Part shown: positions 27,201 to 35,547 of the stretch, piece after piece
How positions within the stretch are numbered: the first letter of the stretch is position 1
Layout of the letters: every line of letters begins with the position of its first letter
DNA from: CALBRZ01 sp964511065
GTDB taxonomy: Bacteria; Planctomycetota; Planctomycetia; Pirellulales; S012-138
DNA: 60,750 bases
Direction: 5' to 3'
Assembly (NCBI GenBank): GCA_964511065.1
Contig: CAZEEG010000020.1
Span: 1 to 60,750, forward strand
Translations under genes and position numbers: made by a program
The notes under the pieces: generated by a model
The model's input: the letters and a program-made list of their open reading frames with translations, nothing else
Database searches by the model: none
Told to the model about the DNA's origin: nothing

Positions 27201-27363
27201 TGCACCGCCGAAATGATGTACGCCGCCGATGGTGCAACTTCGGAGGCTGCGTCCCATCGCTAGCAGGGGCAACCAAGGTGCAGCGGTGGACGCAGTCTCC
27301 CCTTTTTTCCCTTTCAAAGTACGCGTTCTGGTGAGCCGGCATCGGTCGTTATTCCCCTTCTCA

Positions 27364-27475
27364 CACGGCACACACGGCCGCAGGCTCCCAATCAATGTGG
27401 TTGCCAATGCGCACGGCGCACAGGGCCGTGGAACGCCAAAAAGTGTTATCACCGCGCATGGCACGCAAAGCCGTG
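27364..27475. repeat. array of three REP-like hairpins
   Basis: Three units at 27364, 27412 and 27457 share the form CAYGGC-N7-GCCGTG. The second (CACGGC-GCACAGG-GCCGTG) pairs perfectly over 6 bp, the third has one wobble pair, and the first keeps 4 bp. Spacers between hairpins are about 26 bp. The same hairpin recurs alone at 46156-46174. Confidence 0.7.
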
Positions 27476-27658
27476 ATACGCGAATTGCCCCCCGGGGCAT
27501 GCTGTCACGTGTGCCGTGGCGGCGTTTTTTCTTGCTTGGCGAGGCAGCAAGTCGTCTTGCATTCCGGGGCGGGCGCCGCTACCATCCCGCCCTCATTTCG
27601 ATCAGGGGGGCGGTCGAGTTGCGCGCCCCGTGGTGGCCGTGTTGGGTTGGAGAAGGCG

Positions 27659-28480
27659 ATGGGCTGGTTCCGGCATCATTACCTACGGCTGGCGCTGATG
27701 CTGTCGCTGGCGGCGGTGGGTTGCCAAAGCCCTGCCAAGCGCCAGGCTCAGCTCTTTCAGGAACAGCGGATCGCGATGGAGAACCGCAATCGCGAACTGC
27801 AAGCCCGGCTGAATGAACTGGATCGGGAAAACCAGCGGCAAAACGCGCTGCTGGCCCAGGCCCAGCAGCAATCGCAGCTTTACCAGGAGCAGTCCGAAGC
27901 GCTCCGCGACCAGATGCAAGCCCTGCTGGCGCAGAACGAGCGGCTCAAGCAATTGGCCGATTCCAGCCGCAAAGAGATCGACACGTTGACCGCATCGGCT
28001 CGCCGCTATGGCGGCGCCATGATTACCCCCAATAACAGCCTCAAGGATAACCTGCCCGACTTGAATCTGCCTGGCGTGCGGGTGCGCCGCGAAGAGGATT
28101 TGATTCGGGTGGAGATTGCCACTGAACAGCTTTTTGCACCCGGCGATGCCCGGCTCACGCCAGCCGGCGAGCAGATCATCGAACAAGTCGGCAGCGAAAT
28201 CCTCAAGACTTATCCTCAACAGCGGATCGGCATCGAGGGACATACCAGCGACCAGCCGCCACCGGGCAACTGGCGGAGCAATCACGAGCTTTCCACTGCG
28301 CAGGCCACCACGGTCTTCAACTTCCTGCAGCACCGGGTTCACTTCCCTGCCGATCAACTGGTGGTGATCGGATACGGTTCCAACCGCCCGCTGTTCTCCA
28401 ACGCCACGGCGGCAGGGCAGGCGCGAAACCAGCGGATCGAGATCGTGGTGTTTCCCGAAACAGTCCGCGCACGCCGGTAG
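27659..28480 (+). CDS. OmpA-family lipoprotein with coiled coil
   Basis: ATG 27659 follows GGAGAAGGCG and gives a signal peptide with lipobox AAVGC (Cys22). The 273-residue product has a long Gln/Arg/Glu-rich coiled coil (about 30-125) and a C-terminal OmpA peptidoglycan-binding domain. That domain is recognised by GIEGHTSDQPPP, NHELSTAQATTVFNFL and ARNQRIEIVV. It should anchor an envelope layer or the outer membrane to peptidoglycan or a related polymer, or form part of an envelope complex. No Tol-Pal genes are adjacent. Confidence 0.87.
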   Translation: MGWFRHHYLRLALMLSLAAVGCQSPAKRQAQLFQEQRIAMENRNRELQARLNELDRENQRQNALLAQAQQQSQLYQEQSEALRDQMQALLAQNERLKQLADSSRKEIDTLTASARRYGGAMITPNNSLKDNLPDLNLPGVRVRREEDLIRVEIATEQLFAPGDARLTPAGEQIIEQVGSEILKTYPQQRIGIEGHTSDQPPPGNWRSNHELSTAQATTVFNFLQHRVHFPADQLVVIGYGSNRPLFSNATAAGQARNQRIEIVVFPETVRARR

Positions 28481-28521
28481 TGCGAGCCTCGCGCTACGGG
28501 TCGTCAAGTGTGCATCAGATA

Positions 28522-29874
28522 TTAACCCGATGCCTGCGGCACTTCTTCGGCCGGGAAGTCTTGGCCCATACGTGCCGCGGCAATCACCAGCAAGCCGCCC
28601 ACGGCCATCAGGGCCGTCGCCAGGTAGAACGGCCAGCGGGCGTCGCTGTAGAACAGGTTAACGCCGATCAGCGGGCCCAGGATGCGGGCGAGCGAGTTGG
28701 CGCTTTGCAACAGGCCCAGGATACCTCCTTGCTGTGACGGATCGCTGCGGCGCGAGATCAGCGAATTGATGGCCGGCGTCATGAACGAAAAGCCGACAAC
28801 CACCACGCCCAGGGCGATGAAAAGCTGTGTCGTGGATGCCTGGCCGATGGCGTAAATAAGATGCACAAAACCGGCCACTTCCAGCAGGGCTCCCGTCCCG
28901 CCCAGCACTCCTTCCGATAACCGTCCGGCTAGCCGCCGCACTATCAGCCCTTGGGCAATGGTGAGCGTCAGGCCGATGTAGGCGAACGTGAGGCAGACAT
29001 CGCGGAAGCTGAAGCGGAACGGTCCGGTTCGCACCGTGGCTTTCGTTCCCGCCACGTCTTCGACGGCGCGCACGGCCGGATCGCCCTGGTCCGCGGCAAC
29101 CGTGGCACTGGCCACTTCGGCCGCCTCATGCTCCGTCCCTCGAACCAGCAGCGAAAGCGTGGCTTCAAAATTGCCAAATGAGAACACGCACACGAACGAT
29201 GCCACCAGGAGCATCGCCACCGATGGCACCGAGATCGCGCTGCGCAGCGCTTCAGCCTGGAACCAGGCATGGCCGCGGCCACCTTCCCGGCGTTCTGGCA
29301 GCGACTCGGGCAGTTTCAAAGCCGCCAGCAGCAGGGCCAGTAGCGATAACCCGGCAGCAAACAGGCCTGGCCCCGGACCGGGATCGCCTTGGCCGGTGGG
29401 GATGGCCAGCAAACCGACCAGCGGCCCGAAGGTAAAGCCCAGCCCAAAGGCGGCCCCGATCAGGGCCATGCCCTTGGTGCGCGACTGCATGCTGGTGGTA
29501 TCGGCGATGTAGGCCTGGGCGGTGGCGATCGTGGCTCCGGCGATGCCGGCCCCGATCCGCGAGACAAACAGCAGCGTCATGTCCTTGGCCCAGGTGGCAT
29601 AACCAAACAGGCTATAGAACACCACCGACCCGGCCAGGCCGATCATGATGACGGGCCGCCGCCCGATCCGGTCGGAGATGCGGCCCCACACCGGCGCAAA
29701 CACAAACTGCATGGCCGAGAAACTCGCCATCAGAAGGCCCACCGTCCACTTGGCCTCGGTCATCTGATCGGCGTAGATGGGCAGCAGCGGCAGCACGATC
29801 CCAAACCCCAGCAGGTCGATAAAGACCGTGAGGAACAGGACCAGCAGCGAGGCCCGGCGGGGACCGTCGTTCAT
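28522..29874 (-). CDS. MFS transporter, tetracycline-efflux-like subgroup
   Basis: ATG 29874 gives a 450-residue protein that starts directly with the first helix (LLVLFLTVFIDLLGFGIVLP). MFS motif A is present as GRISDRIGRRPVIMIGL. Twelve helices are expected, with an enlarged central or periplasmic loop (about residues 235-290: TEHEAAEVASATVAADQG and more) between helices 7 and 8. The TCR/Tet-like family exports drugs or metabolites by proton antiport; the true substrate is unknown. The leader contains a C-rich tract (complement of 29901-29921). Confidence 0.87.
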   Translation of the reverse strand: MNDGPRRASLLVLFLTVFIDLLGFGIVLPLLPIYADQMTEAKWTVGLLMASFSAMQFVFAPVWGRISDRIGRRPVIMIGLAGSVVFYSLFGYATWAKDMTLLFVSRIGAGIAGATIATAQAYIADTTSMQSRTKGMALIGAAFGLGFTFGPLVGLLAIPTGQGDPGPGPGLFAAGLSLLALLLAALKLPESLPERREGGRGHAWFQAEALRSAISVPSVAMLLVASFVCVFSFGNFEATLSLLVRGTEHEAAEVASATVAADQGDPAVRAVEDVAGTKATVRTGPFRFSFRDVCLTFAYIGLTLTIAQGLIVRRLAGRLSEGVLGGTGALLEVAGFVHLIYAIGQASTTQLFIALGVVVVGFSFMTPAINSLISRRSDPSQQGGILGLLQSANSLARILGPLIGVNLFYSDARWPFYLATALMAVGGLLVIAAARMGQDFPAEEVPQASG

Positions 29875-30282
29875 GGCGTGGCAGTGCCTTTGGTGGCGGA
29901 AGGAGGGGGCAGGGCGGGGGAGGCGGTTCACAGCCGCGACATTTTGCCGGCCGTGGTGCCGGCAATGCGTCCTGCGTGCGTTGTGGCGGTCGCTATCCCT
30001 TGAAGGTGCGAGAATACTCCTGGTCTACCACAATCGCAACCGAGCGCGCGGGGGGACGCACCCGCTGATCCATCGGCGGTTCTGCATGGGAGATCGCGTT
30101 TGGCCCCCTGGCGGCGCAAGTTTGGGAACGCCTGGTGCGCCGTCGCGGCGGTCTGGCAAGCATCGTGCGCCCCTATCGCCGCATGCGGTGCGTTGGCCTA
30201 TAATCGAGCCCAACTTCCCCCCAAGACTTCAGCACACGGGCCCACGAGCCTCTTCGTATACTGGGCCAAGGAACGCGGGCCG
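29875..30282. other. divergent intergenic region
   Basis: A 408-bp spacer between the MFS gene (minus) and the receiver gene (plus). Apart from the C-rich tract next to the MFS start, I see no gene, repeat or clear promoter. Confidence 0.35.
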
Positions 30283-30729
30283 ATGACCGAACGTAGCCGA
30301 ATCCTGATCGCCGACGACAATCCTCAGAATGTCGAATTGCTCGATGCCTACCTGGCGGGCTTCGACTGCGATATTGAAACCGCGGTCGACGGCCGCGATA
30401 CGCTCGAAAAGGTGGCCAGCTTCAAGCCGCATCTGATCCTGTTGGATATCATGATGCCCAAGCTCAGCGGCTTCGAAGTCTGCAAGCAGCTTAAGAGCGA
30501 TCCCCAAACGCGGGGCATCATGATCCTGATGGTCACCGCGCTCAATGAGCTTGGCGATATCGAGCGGGCGGTGAACGCCGGCACCGACGATTTCCTCTCC
30601 AAGCCCGTCAACAAGGTAGAACTGGTCAAGCGGGTCGAGAACATGCTCAAGCTGCGGCACGTGACCGACGAGGTTGAGCGTCTGCGGCAATATATCCAGG
30701 GCATGGAAGACACCACCGGGCCACAATAA
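30283..30729 (+). CDS. single-domain response regulator (receiver only)
   Basis: ATG 30283 starts a 148-residue CheY-like receiver. The acidic pair is Asp11-Asp12, the phospho-acceptor is Asp55 (LILLDIMMPK), Thr85 is the switch residue and Lys107 the conserved lysine (FLSKPVN). After residue 120 only a helical tail follows (VTDEVERLRQYIQGMED), with no output domain. It could pass phosphate to a partner or act by protein binding; no histidine kinase is nearby. Confidence 0.9.
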   Translation: MTERSRILIADDNPQNVELLDAYLAGFDCDIETAVDGRDTLEKVASFKPHLILLDIMMPKLSGFEVCKQLKSDPQTRGIMILMVTALNELGDIERAVNAGTDDFLSKPVNKVELVKRVENMLKLRHVTDEVERLRQYIQGMEDTTGPQ

Positions 30730-30809
30730 CAGCCCCGCACACGGTCTCGGCGCGCGGAGCACCGGCGGTAGCCCCCCGCACCAACGCCCCCCTGGAGAAG
30801 CCTCTCACC

Positions 30810-31676
30810 ATGTTGCGCACCCTTGGCCGGCTACCGCTGTGGTTCGCGTTCTGGATGGTATGGGCGGCGGGAACGTCGCTGCCGGGACAGGATCAACCGG
30901 CCCAGCCCGATCGCGCTGCGCTTGCTGCGGCCGCGGCCCGGGTAAAGCAACGGGTGGCCCATCGTGGCGCCAGCGGCGAGCGGCCCGAAAACACCAAGGC
31001 CAGCACCCTAGCGGCCATCGAGGCCGGGGCAACTGCGGTCGAAGTCGATGTCTGCACCACTGCCGATGGGCACCTCGTGCTGTTGCACGATAGCCGGCTG
31101 GACCGCACCACGAGCGGCACCGGCGCGGTCGGCCAAATTTCGCTGGCCGAACTGAAGAAGCTGGACGCCGGCAGCCACTTCGACCGCCGCTATGCCGACG
31201 AACGCGTTCCCACTTTGGCCGAGATCCTCAAGCTCTGCCGCGGCCGGATCGATGTGCTGCTCGACTTGAAAGAGCAGGGCGAAACCTACACCCGCCGGGT
31301 GATCGAAACCGTGCGAAGCCACGGCGATGCCCGGGAAATGATTGTTGGTGTGCGGAGCGTGGAGCAGGCCAAGGCGTTCCGCGAACTGCTGCCAGAAGCT
31401 CGGCAGCTTGGCCTGATCGCTTCGCCCAACGACATTGAAGCGTATGCAGCGGCCGGCGTGGAAACCATCCGGCTTTGGCCTGCCTGGCTGGTGAAAGAAC
31501 CGAGCCTGGCCCAGCGCGTCCACAACGCCGGGGCGAAATTGCATATCAATGGAACTTCAGGTAGCCGCGATGAAGTCGTCCGGGCACTAGCCTATGAGCC
31601 AGATTCGCTTTCAAGCGATTACCCCACCCGCCTGGCCGCCACGCTCAAGGCATTGCGGGAAAACACTCGCCCGTAA
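30810..31676 (+). CDS. glycerophosphodiester phosphodiesterase
   Basis: A 288-residue secreted GDPD with an N-terminal signal peptide (about 1-26). It hydrolyses glycerophosphodiesters to glycerol-3-phosphate and an alcohol. Catalytic motif HRGASGERPENT (His51, Glu60) is followed by Glu78/Asp80 (VEVDV) and His93 (HDSRLDRTTSGTG), all intact. Length is normal. It is 80 bp after the receiver gene and 42 bp before a zinc alcohol dehydrogenase, so it may be co-transcribed with the latter. Confidence 0.92.
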   Translation: MLRTLGRLPLWFAFWMVWAAGTSLPGQDQPAQPDRAALAAAAARVKQRVAHRGASGERPENTKASTLAAIEAGATAVEVDVCTTADGHLVLLHDSRLDRTTSGTGAVGQISLAELKKLDAGSHFDRRYADERVPTLAEILKLCRGRIDVLLDLKEQGETYTRRVIETVRSHGDAREMIVGVRSVEQAKAFRELLPEARQLGLIASPNDIEAYAAAGVETIRLWPAWLVKEPSLAQRVHNAGAKLHINGTSGSRDEVVRALAYEPDSLSSDYPTRLAATLKALRENTRP

Positions 31677-31718
31677 CACACGCCCGGCAATCACGACGGT
31701 GGACTCCAGGGGCCCAAG

Positions 31719-32732
31719 ATGCAAACGATTGTGCTGGAGCAACCGGGCACGTTCCGCCGGATCGATACGGCCCCGCCGCCGAAACCTGGGCCGGGCGAGG
31801 TACTGGTTCGCGTGCGGCGAATCGGCATTTGCGGCACCGATTTGCATGCCTACCGGGGGCGGCAACCGTTCTTCAGCTATCCCCGGATCCTGGGTCACGA
31901 ACTGGGCGTGGAGGTGGTCGCGGCGCCTGGTCAAAGCCATGTGCGGCCTGGCGACTGCTGCGCGGTGGAACCGTATCTCAACTGCGGGCATTGCACCGCC
32001 TGCCGCCGCGGAAAGCCCAACTGCTGCGAAAGCCTGCAATGCCTGGGCGTTCATACGGACGGTGGGATGCGCGAAACCATCGTCGTGCCAGCCCACAAGC
32101 TGCATCCTTCCCGAACACTCACGCTGGACCAGTTGGCGCTGGTCGAAACCCTGGGCATCGGCGCGCATGCCGTTGCCAGGGCCAACGTCGCGGCCGGCGA
32201 CGACGTGCTGATCGTGGGTGCCGGTCCCATTGGATTGGCCGCGCTGCAATTCGCCCTGTTGGCCGGGGCCAACGTGGCCGTAATGGACGTCAATCCCCGG
32301 CGATTGGAGTTTTGCCGGCGAAGCCTGGGGGTGAAGCACACCCTTTTGCCGGAAGGCGACGTGCAGGCGCAAATCCGCGATGTATTCGACGGGGAGTTGC
32401 CCTGGCACGTGCTGGATGCCACGGGCAACGCCGGCAGCATGGAACAGTCGTTTTCGTTCCCTACCAACGGCGGAACCCTGGTGATGGTGGGCCTGGTGCA
32501 GGACGGGCTGCATTTTCACGACCCCGAGTTTCATCGCCGCGAGCTAACCATCCTGGCTTCGCGCAACAGCACGCCGAGCGATTTCCGCCGCATCATCGGC
32601 CTCATGGAAGCGGGCCGTATCGACACCACGCCATGGATCACGCATCGGGCAACGTTTGCCGACATGATCGAACAGTTCGAGGATTGGCTGCGTCCCGAGT
32701 CGGCCGTGGTGAAGGCGATGGTCGAGGCATAA
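31719..32732 (+). CDS. zinc-dependent medium-chain alcohol/polyol dehydrogenase
   Basis: A 337-residue MDR-family enzyme. Catalytic zinc ligands Cys38 (ICGTDLHAYRG) and His60-Glu61 (LGHELG) are present, as are the four structural zinc cysteines (89, 92, 95, 103; NCGHCTACRRGKPNCC). The Rossmann motif is VGAGPIGLAALQ. The subgroup resembles L-threonine, sorbitol or galactonate/idonate dehydrogenases; substrate is undetermined. Downstream it converges on the RlmI-like gene. Confidence 0.9.
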   Translation: MQTIVLEQPGTFRRIDTAPPPKPGPGEVLVRVRRIGICGTDLHAYRGRQPFFSYPRILGHELGVEVVAAPGQSHVRPGDCCAVEPYLNCGHCTACRRGKPNCCESLQCLGVHTDGGMRETIVVPAHKLHPSRTLTLDQLALVETLGIGAHAVARANVAAGDDVLIVGAGPIGLAALQFALLAGANVAVMDVNPRRLEFCRRSLGVKHTLLPEGDVQAQIRDVFDGELPWHVLDATGNAGSMEQSFSFPTNGGTLVMVGLVQDGLHFHDPEFHRRELTILASRNSTPSDFRRIIGLMEAGRIDTTPWITHRATFADMIEQFEDWLRPESAVVKAMVEA

Positions 32733-32789
32733 CGCCCCCCAGCGCGCGAAGCATACACCGCGGCATTGCTACCAGCGGCGCGCTTGATC

Positions 32790-33998
32790 TCACACCACGC
32801 GGCAAATGAAGCACTTGAGATACTCGTTTTCGGGGCAATTGGGATTGAGCGGGTGATCGGGCGAAGCCCCGCGGTTCTCAAGGATCTGGATCGTCCGGCC
32901 GCTTTTTTCAGCGACACTGGCCAGCATCTGCTGAAAATCTTCGCGCAGCACGCTGCCCGAACAACTGCACGTAACGAGGATGCCTTCGCTCTCCAGCAGT
33001 TCGACCGCCACGCGGTTGATGCGGTGGTACGCGCGGAGCGCATCGTCAACCGATTGCCGATTGCGGGCGAACTTGGGCGGATCGAGGATCACGGCATCAA
33101 AACGAGCCTCCTGGGCGCGCAAACGATCGAGCGCGGCGAACGCATCTTCCTGCTGAAAGGTCACGTTCTCCAGCCCGGCGGCGGCGGCCTGTCTCTGGCC
33201 CCGCTCAATAGCACGCTGGCTGCCATCGACGGCGAGCACTTCCTTGGCGCGGCCCAGCCTGGCCGCGGCCAGGGCAAAGCCCCCGGTGTAGCAGAACATG
33301 TCGAGCACGCGACGGTCGGCCAGGTAGCGTGCAGCGGCGGCCCGGTTTTCGCGCTGGTCGAGATAAAAACCCGTCTTTTGCCCGGCCACCGTGTCCACTT
33401 CGTAAGCGATGCCATGCTCAACAACCGTGATCGGTCCCCGCGGCGGTTCGCCCCGCAGCAGGCCGGGTTCCAGTTTCAGCCCCTCGGTCTTGGCGGTTTC
33501 CGCGTCGATCCGCAGGGAGATGCTTTTCGGCCGGGCCAACGCTTCGACCAGGTTCGCAAGCATCTCCACCCGAACGGCCGTGGCCAGGGATGTCACCTGC
33601 ATGACCAGGTGCTCGGTGAAGCGGTCGATAATCAGGCCGCTCAGCCCGTCCGCTTCGCTGAACACCAGCCGCGCGGCGCCGTTGGGATCGTCGTACCCGA
33701 TCTGCTGACGCAGCGTGAATGCCTGGCTGAGCCGGCGGCGAAAGAAGGCCTCATCGAGCGGTTCGCCGGAATCCCACGTATAGAGCCGCACGCGGATGCG
33801 GCTGTGGCGGTTGATGATCCCTCGGGCAATGAACCGGCGGTCATTCCCCAGCAGATCGACGACATCGCCATCGGCCGGCTCGCCTTCAACCCGGGCAATC
33901 GCCGAATCGAGCACCCACGGATGGCGGGCATAAAACGGCCGGGCCTTGCGAGGCTTGAGCACGACCGAAGCCTTGGCCAATCCTTCAGCATTTTCCAT
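32790..33998 (-). CDS. RlmI-like class I rRNA (cytosine-C5) methyltransferase
   Basis: ATG 33998 (MENAEGLAKAS) is preferred because conserved sequence begins soon after. An N-terminal PUA domain (about 10-85, RPFYARHPWVLDSAIARV) is followed by a connecting EEHEE-like region and a SAM-binding Rossmann fold. Motifs are LDMFCYTGGFALAAARLG, VLAVDGSQ, DAVILDPPKFA and the catalytic TCSCSG. The family methylates 23S rRNA cytosines using SAM (RlmI makes m5C1962 in E. coli). The mRNA leader just upstream is the C-rich tract complementary to 34001-34014, only about 2 nt from the ATG, so no Shine-Dalgarno site is possible. Confidence 0.9.
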   Translation of the reverse strand: MENAEGLAKASVVLKPRKARPFYARHPWVLDSAIARVEGEPADGDVVDLLGNDRRFIARGIINRHSRIRVRLYTWDSGEPLDEAFFRRRLSQAFTLRQQIGYDDPNGAARLVFSEADGLSGLIIDRFTEHLVMQVTSLATAVRVEMLANLVEALARPKSISLRIDAETAKTEGLKLEPGLLRGEPPRGPITVVEHGIAYEVDTVAGQKTGFYLDQRENRAAAARYLADRRVLDMFCYTGGFALAAARLGRAKEVLAVDGSQRAIERGQRQAAAAGLENVTFQQEDAFAALDRLRAQEARFDAVILDPPKFARNRQSVDDALRAYHRINRVAVELLESEGILVTCSCSGSVLREDFQQMLASVAEKSGRTIQILENRGASPDHPLNPNCPENEYLKCFICRVV

Positions 33999-34276
33999 AG
34001 CAGGGCAGGGGGGGCGAGCGGAGCAGGGGGCGGGAAAGCGAACAGGTGAGTGTAATGCGCAGGCCATGCCATTGGCTATGGGCCACGCTGGGCGAATGGC
34101 CCGGACATGGAAGGCGGCCCCCGCTCCCGATTACCCAGGATCGAATGGATGTGCCTCGATTCGTAGCCCCATTGCTTGCGGAGAACAGGCAAAGGTTGCC
34201 GTGCTTGCCCGGTACAAGCGCGGCTTGCTGCCGCTTGGTGCCGCTGGGTGCCGTTGACTGGCCCCGGCAAGCTGGT

Positions 34277-35317
34277 TCAATCGGGGTCGAACGAATCGAG
34301 AAACCGGCCAACATCGGGATGGTTATCGGTGCCGGGGCGTCCCAGGTAATGAACCTGGTACAACCGTTGCTTCACCATGAAGAGGCGAACGCGGCCGTGG
34401 ATTGCCTGCCCCAGAGGGTCGGCGGCATCGTAGTAGACTTCGCGGCCGGGAAACCCTTCGCATTCCACCAAAGAGCTTCCGCGGGTGCGGTATTCCGAAC
34501 TCAGTCCTTGGACGGCACCATTGAGCACGTCATCTGGATTGAGCGGGCCGAATGTCGTTGGGAGATCGGTATACATCACCATGAAACACATGTCTTTGCT
34601 CGGCTCGACGGCCTCGCAGTGGAGTTGGACCATCCCGGCCGCGGTAGCCGTGGGTCGCGCGTTCTGCTTGGGTTGGCCAGGCATATCAACGCGATACCGA
34701 CCCTGGGGCGAATGATAGACTTGCCAGGAGAGATTGCCCAACTCTGCGCGGAAGGCATTGCGGATGGAATAGCGTACGGCAGCACTGACGGCAACGGCTA
34801 CCGCCACGGCAACAACCCCCGCCACGCTCCACATCCAGTTCGGGGTCGCTTTTGAACGCTTGCCCTGGAATGCCTTTTGTGGCGCGGCCGGGGCGGCCCC
34901 GAACGCCGGCCCCTGCGGATAGGAGTCCCACGCCTGGGGCTGCTGGCCGAATGCGCCCGGCATGGAACCAGGTTGCGGGGCATAGCCGCCAGCCGAGGGC
35001 ACGCCCTGGGGCCAACCCTGCGGATTTCCCCATGCGGCGCCAGGGTGACTTCCCGGAGGGCTGCCTGGCGGAAAGCCCGGATCGGTGGGCGGCGGCGCGG
35101 CGGGCAAGGGGCCGGCCTGCAACGGGTTGTAAAACCGTGGATCGGACGGCGTCCCAACGTCGGGAGGTGGCATCTGCGGCGCGGATGGCTGCGCCACGCC
35201 CGAGGCAGCGGGAATGGTGATCGAACCTCCGCAGCCGGGGCACGTGCCGCGCTTGCCCGCCGCCGCATCAGCAACATTCAGCTTGGCACCGCACGCACAT
35301 TGGACGTGGATCGTCAT
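34277..35317 (-). CDS. zinc-ribbon, Pro-rich, single-TM protein with C-terminal extracytoplasmic domain
   Basis: A 346-residue protein of unknown function. The N-terminal ribbon has Cys7-x-Cys9 and Cys26-x2-Cys29 (RGTCPGCGGSITIP). A Pro/Gly/Gln-rich linker (about 40-150) follows, then a membrane helix (about 163-182, VAGVVAVAVAVAVSAAV). The C-terminal domain (about 195-346) begins YRVDMPGQPKQNARP and ends LGRPGTDNHPDVGRFLDSFD, which resembles planctomycete domains that start 'fsv.mPg.p'. The architecture matches the protein at 16798-20352, although the output domain is different. No enzymatic motif is visible. Confidence 0.8.
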   Translation of the reverse strand: MTIHVQCACGAKLNVADAAAGKRGTCPGCGGSITIPAASGVAQPSAPQMPPPDVGTPSDPRFYNPLQAGPLPAAPPPTDPGFPPGSPPGSHPGAAWGNPQGWPQGVPSAGGYAPQPGSMPGAFGQQPQAWDSYPQGPAFGAAPAAPQKAFQGKRSKATPNWMWSVAGVVAVAVAVAVSAAVRYSIRNAFRAELGNLSWQVYHSPQGRYRVDMPGQPKQNARPTATAAGMVQLHCEAVEPSKDMCFMVMYTDLPTTFGPLNPDDVLNGAVQGLSSEYRTRGSSLVECEGFPGREVYYDAADPLGQAIHGRVRLFMVKQRLYQVHYLGRPGTDNHPDVGRFLDSFDPD

Positions 35318-35547
35318 TGGGCCGCCCTCTGGTTGATGGGCGCGTCGCGCGATGCTCGCAGGGCACCGGCAACGGATCGGAGAAGGTATCTTGGGACGAG
35401 ATGCAACCGCTCGCCCGCTTTCGCTGACCGCGGCGAGCGGTTGCGCGCCGTTATACCGCGCGGCAAATGAAGTTGCACGCTTTCTGCTTGCCTAATCGGT
35501 GGGAAACGGCAACTCGCGCAGTGTTCCTTCTCCCAGGCGGCTCAACG

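Larger units (their letters stand above)
26678..27658. other. gene-free repeat island
   Basis: A 981-bp region with no supported gene. From left to right it holds copy B of the dispersed repeat (26938-27053), a 20-bp tandem repeat (27148-27200) and three CACGGC-type hairpins spaced 45-48 bp (27364-27475). Minus-strand open frames over the repeats encode Cys/Pro/Arg-rich repeated peptides and look like by-products. Confidence 0.6.

Noticed and set aside
27078..27500. Minus-strand open frame of about 140 codons with repeated RPCxPCA-type peptide
   Set aside because: It spans the hairpin array and the 20-bp repeat. The peptide repeat follows from the DNA repeats, and there is no ribosome binding site or family resemblance.
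25661..27658. WYL regulator plus following spacer as a defence island
   Set aside because: No nuclease, helicase, reverse transcriptase, toxin or other effector gene accompanies it on either side; only repeats follow.
32740..32785. AGCGCGC...GCGCGCT inverted repeat between convergent genes
   Set aside because: The loop is about 30 nt and there is no T-run, so it is not supported as a terminator.
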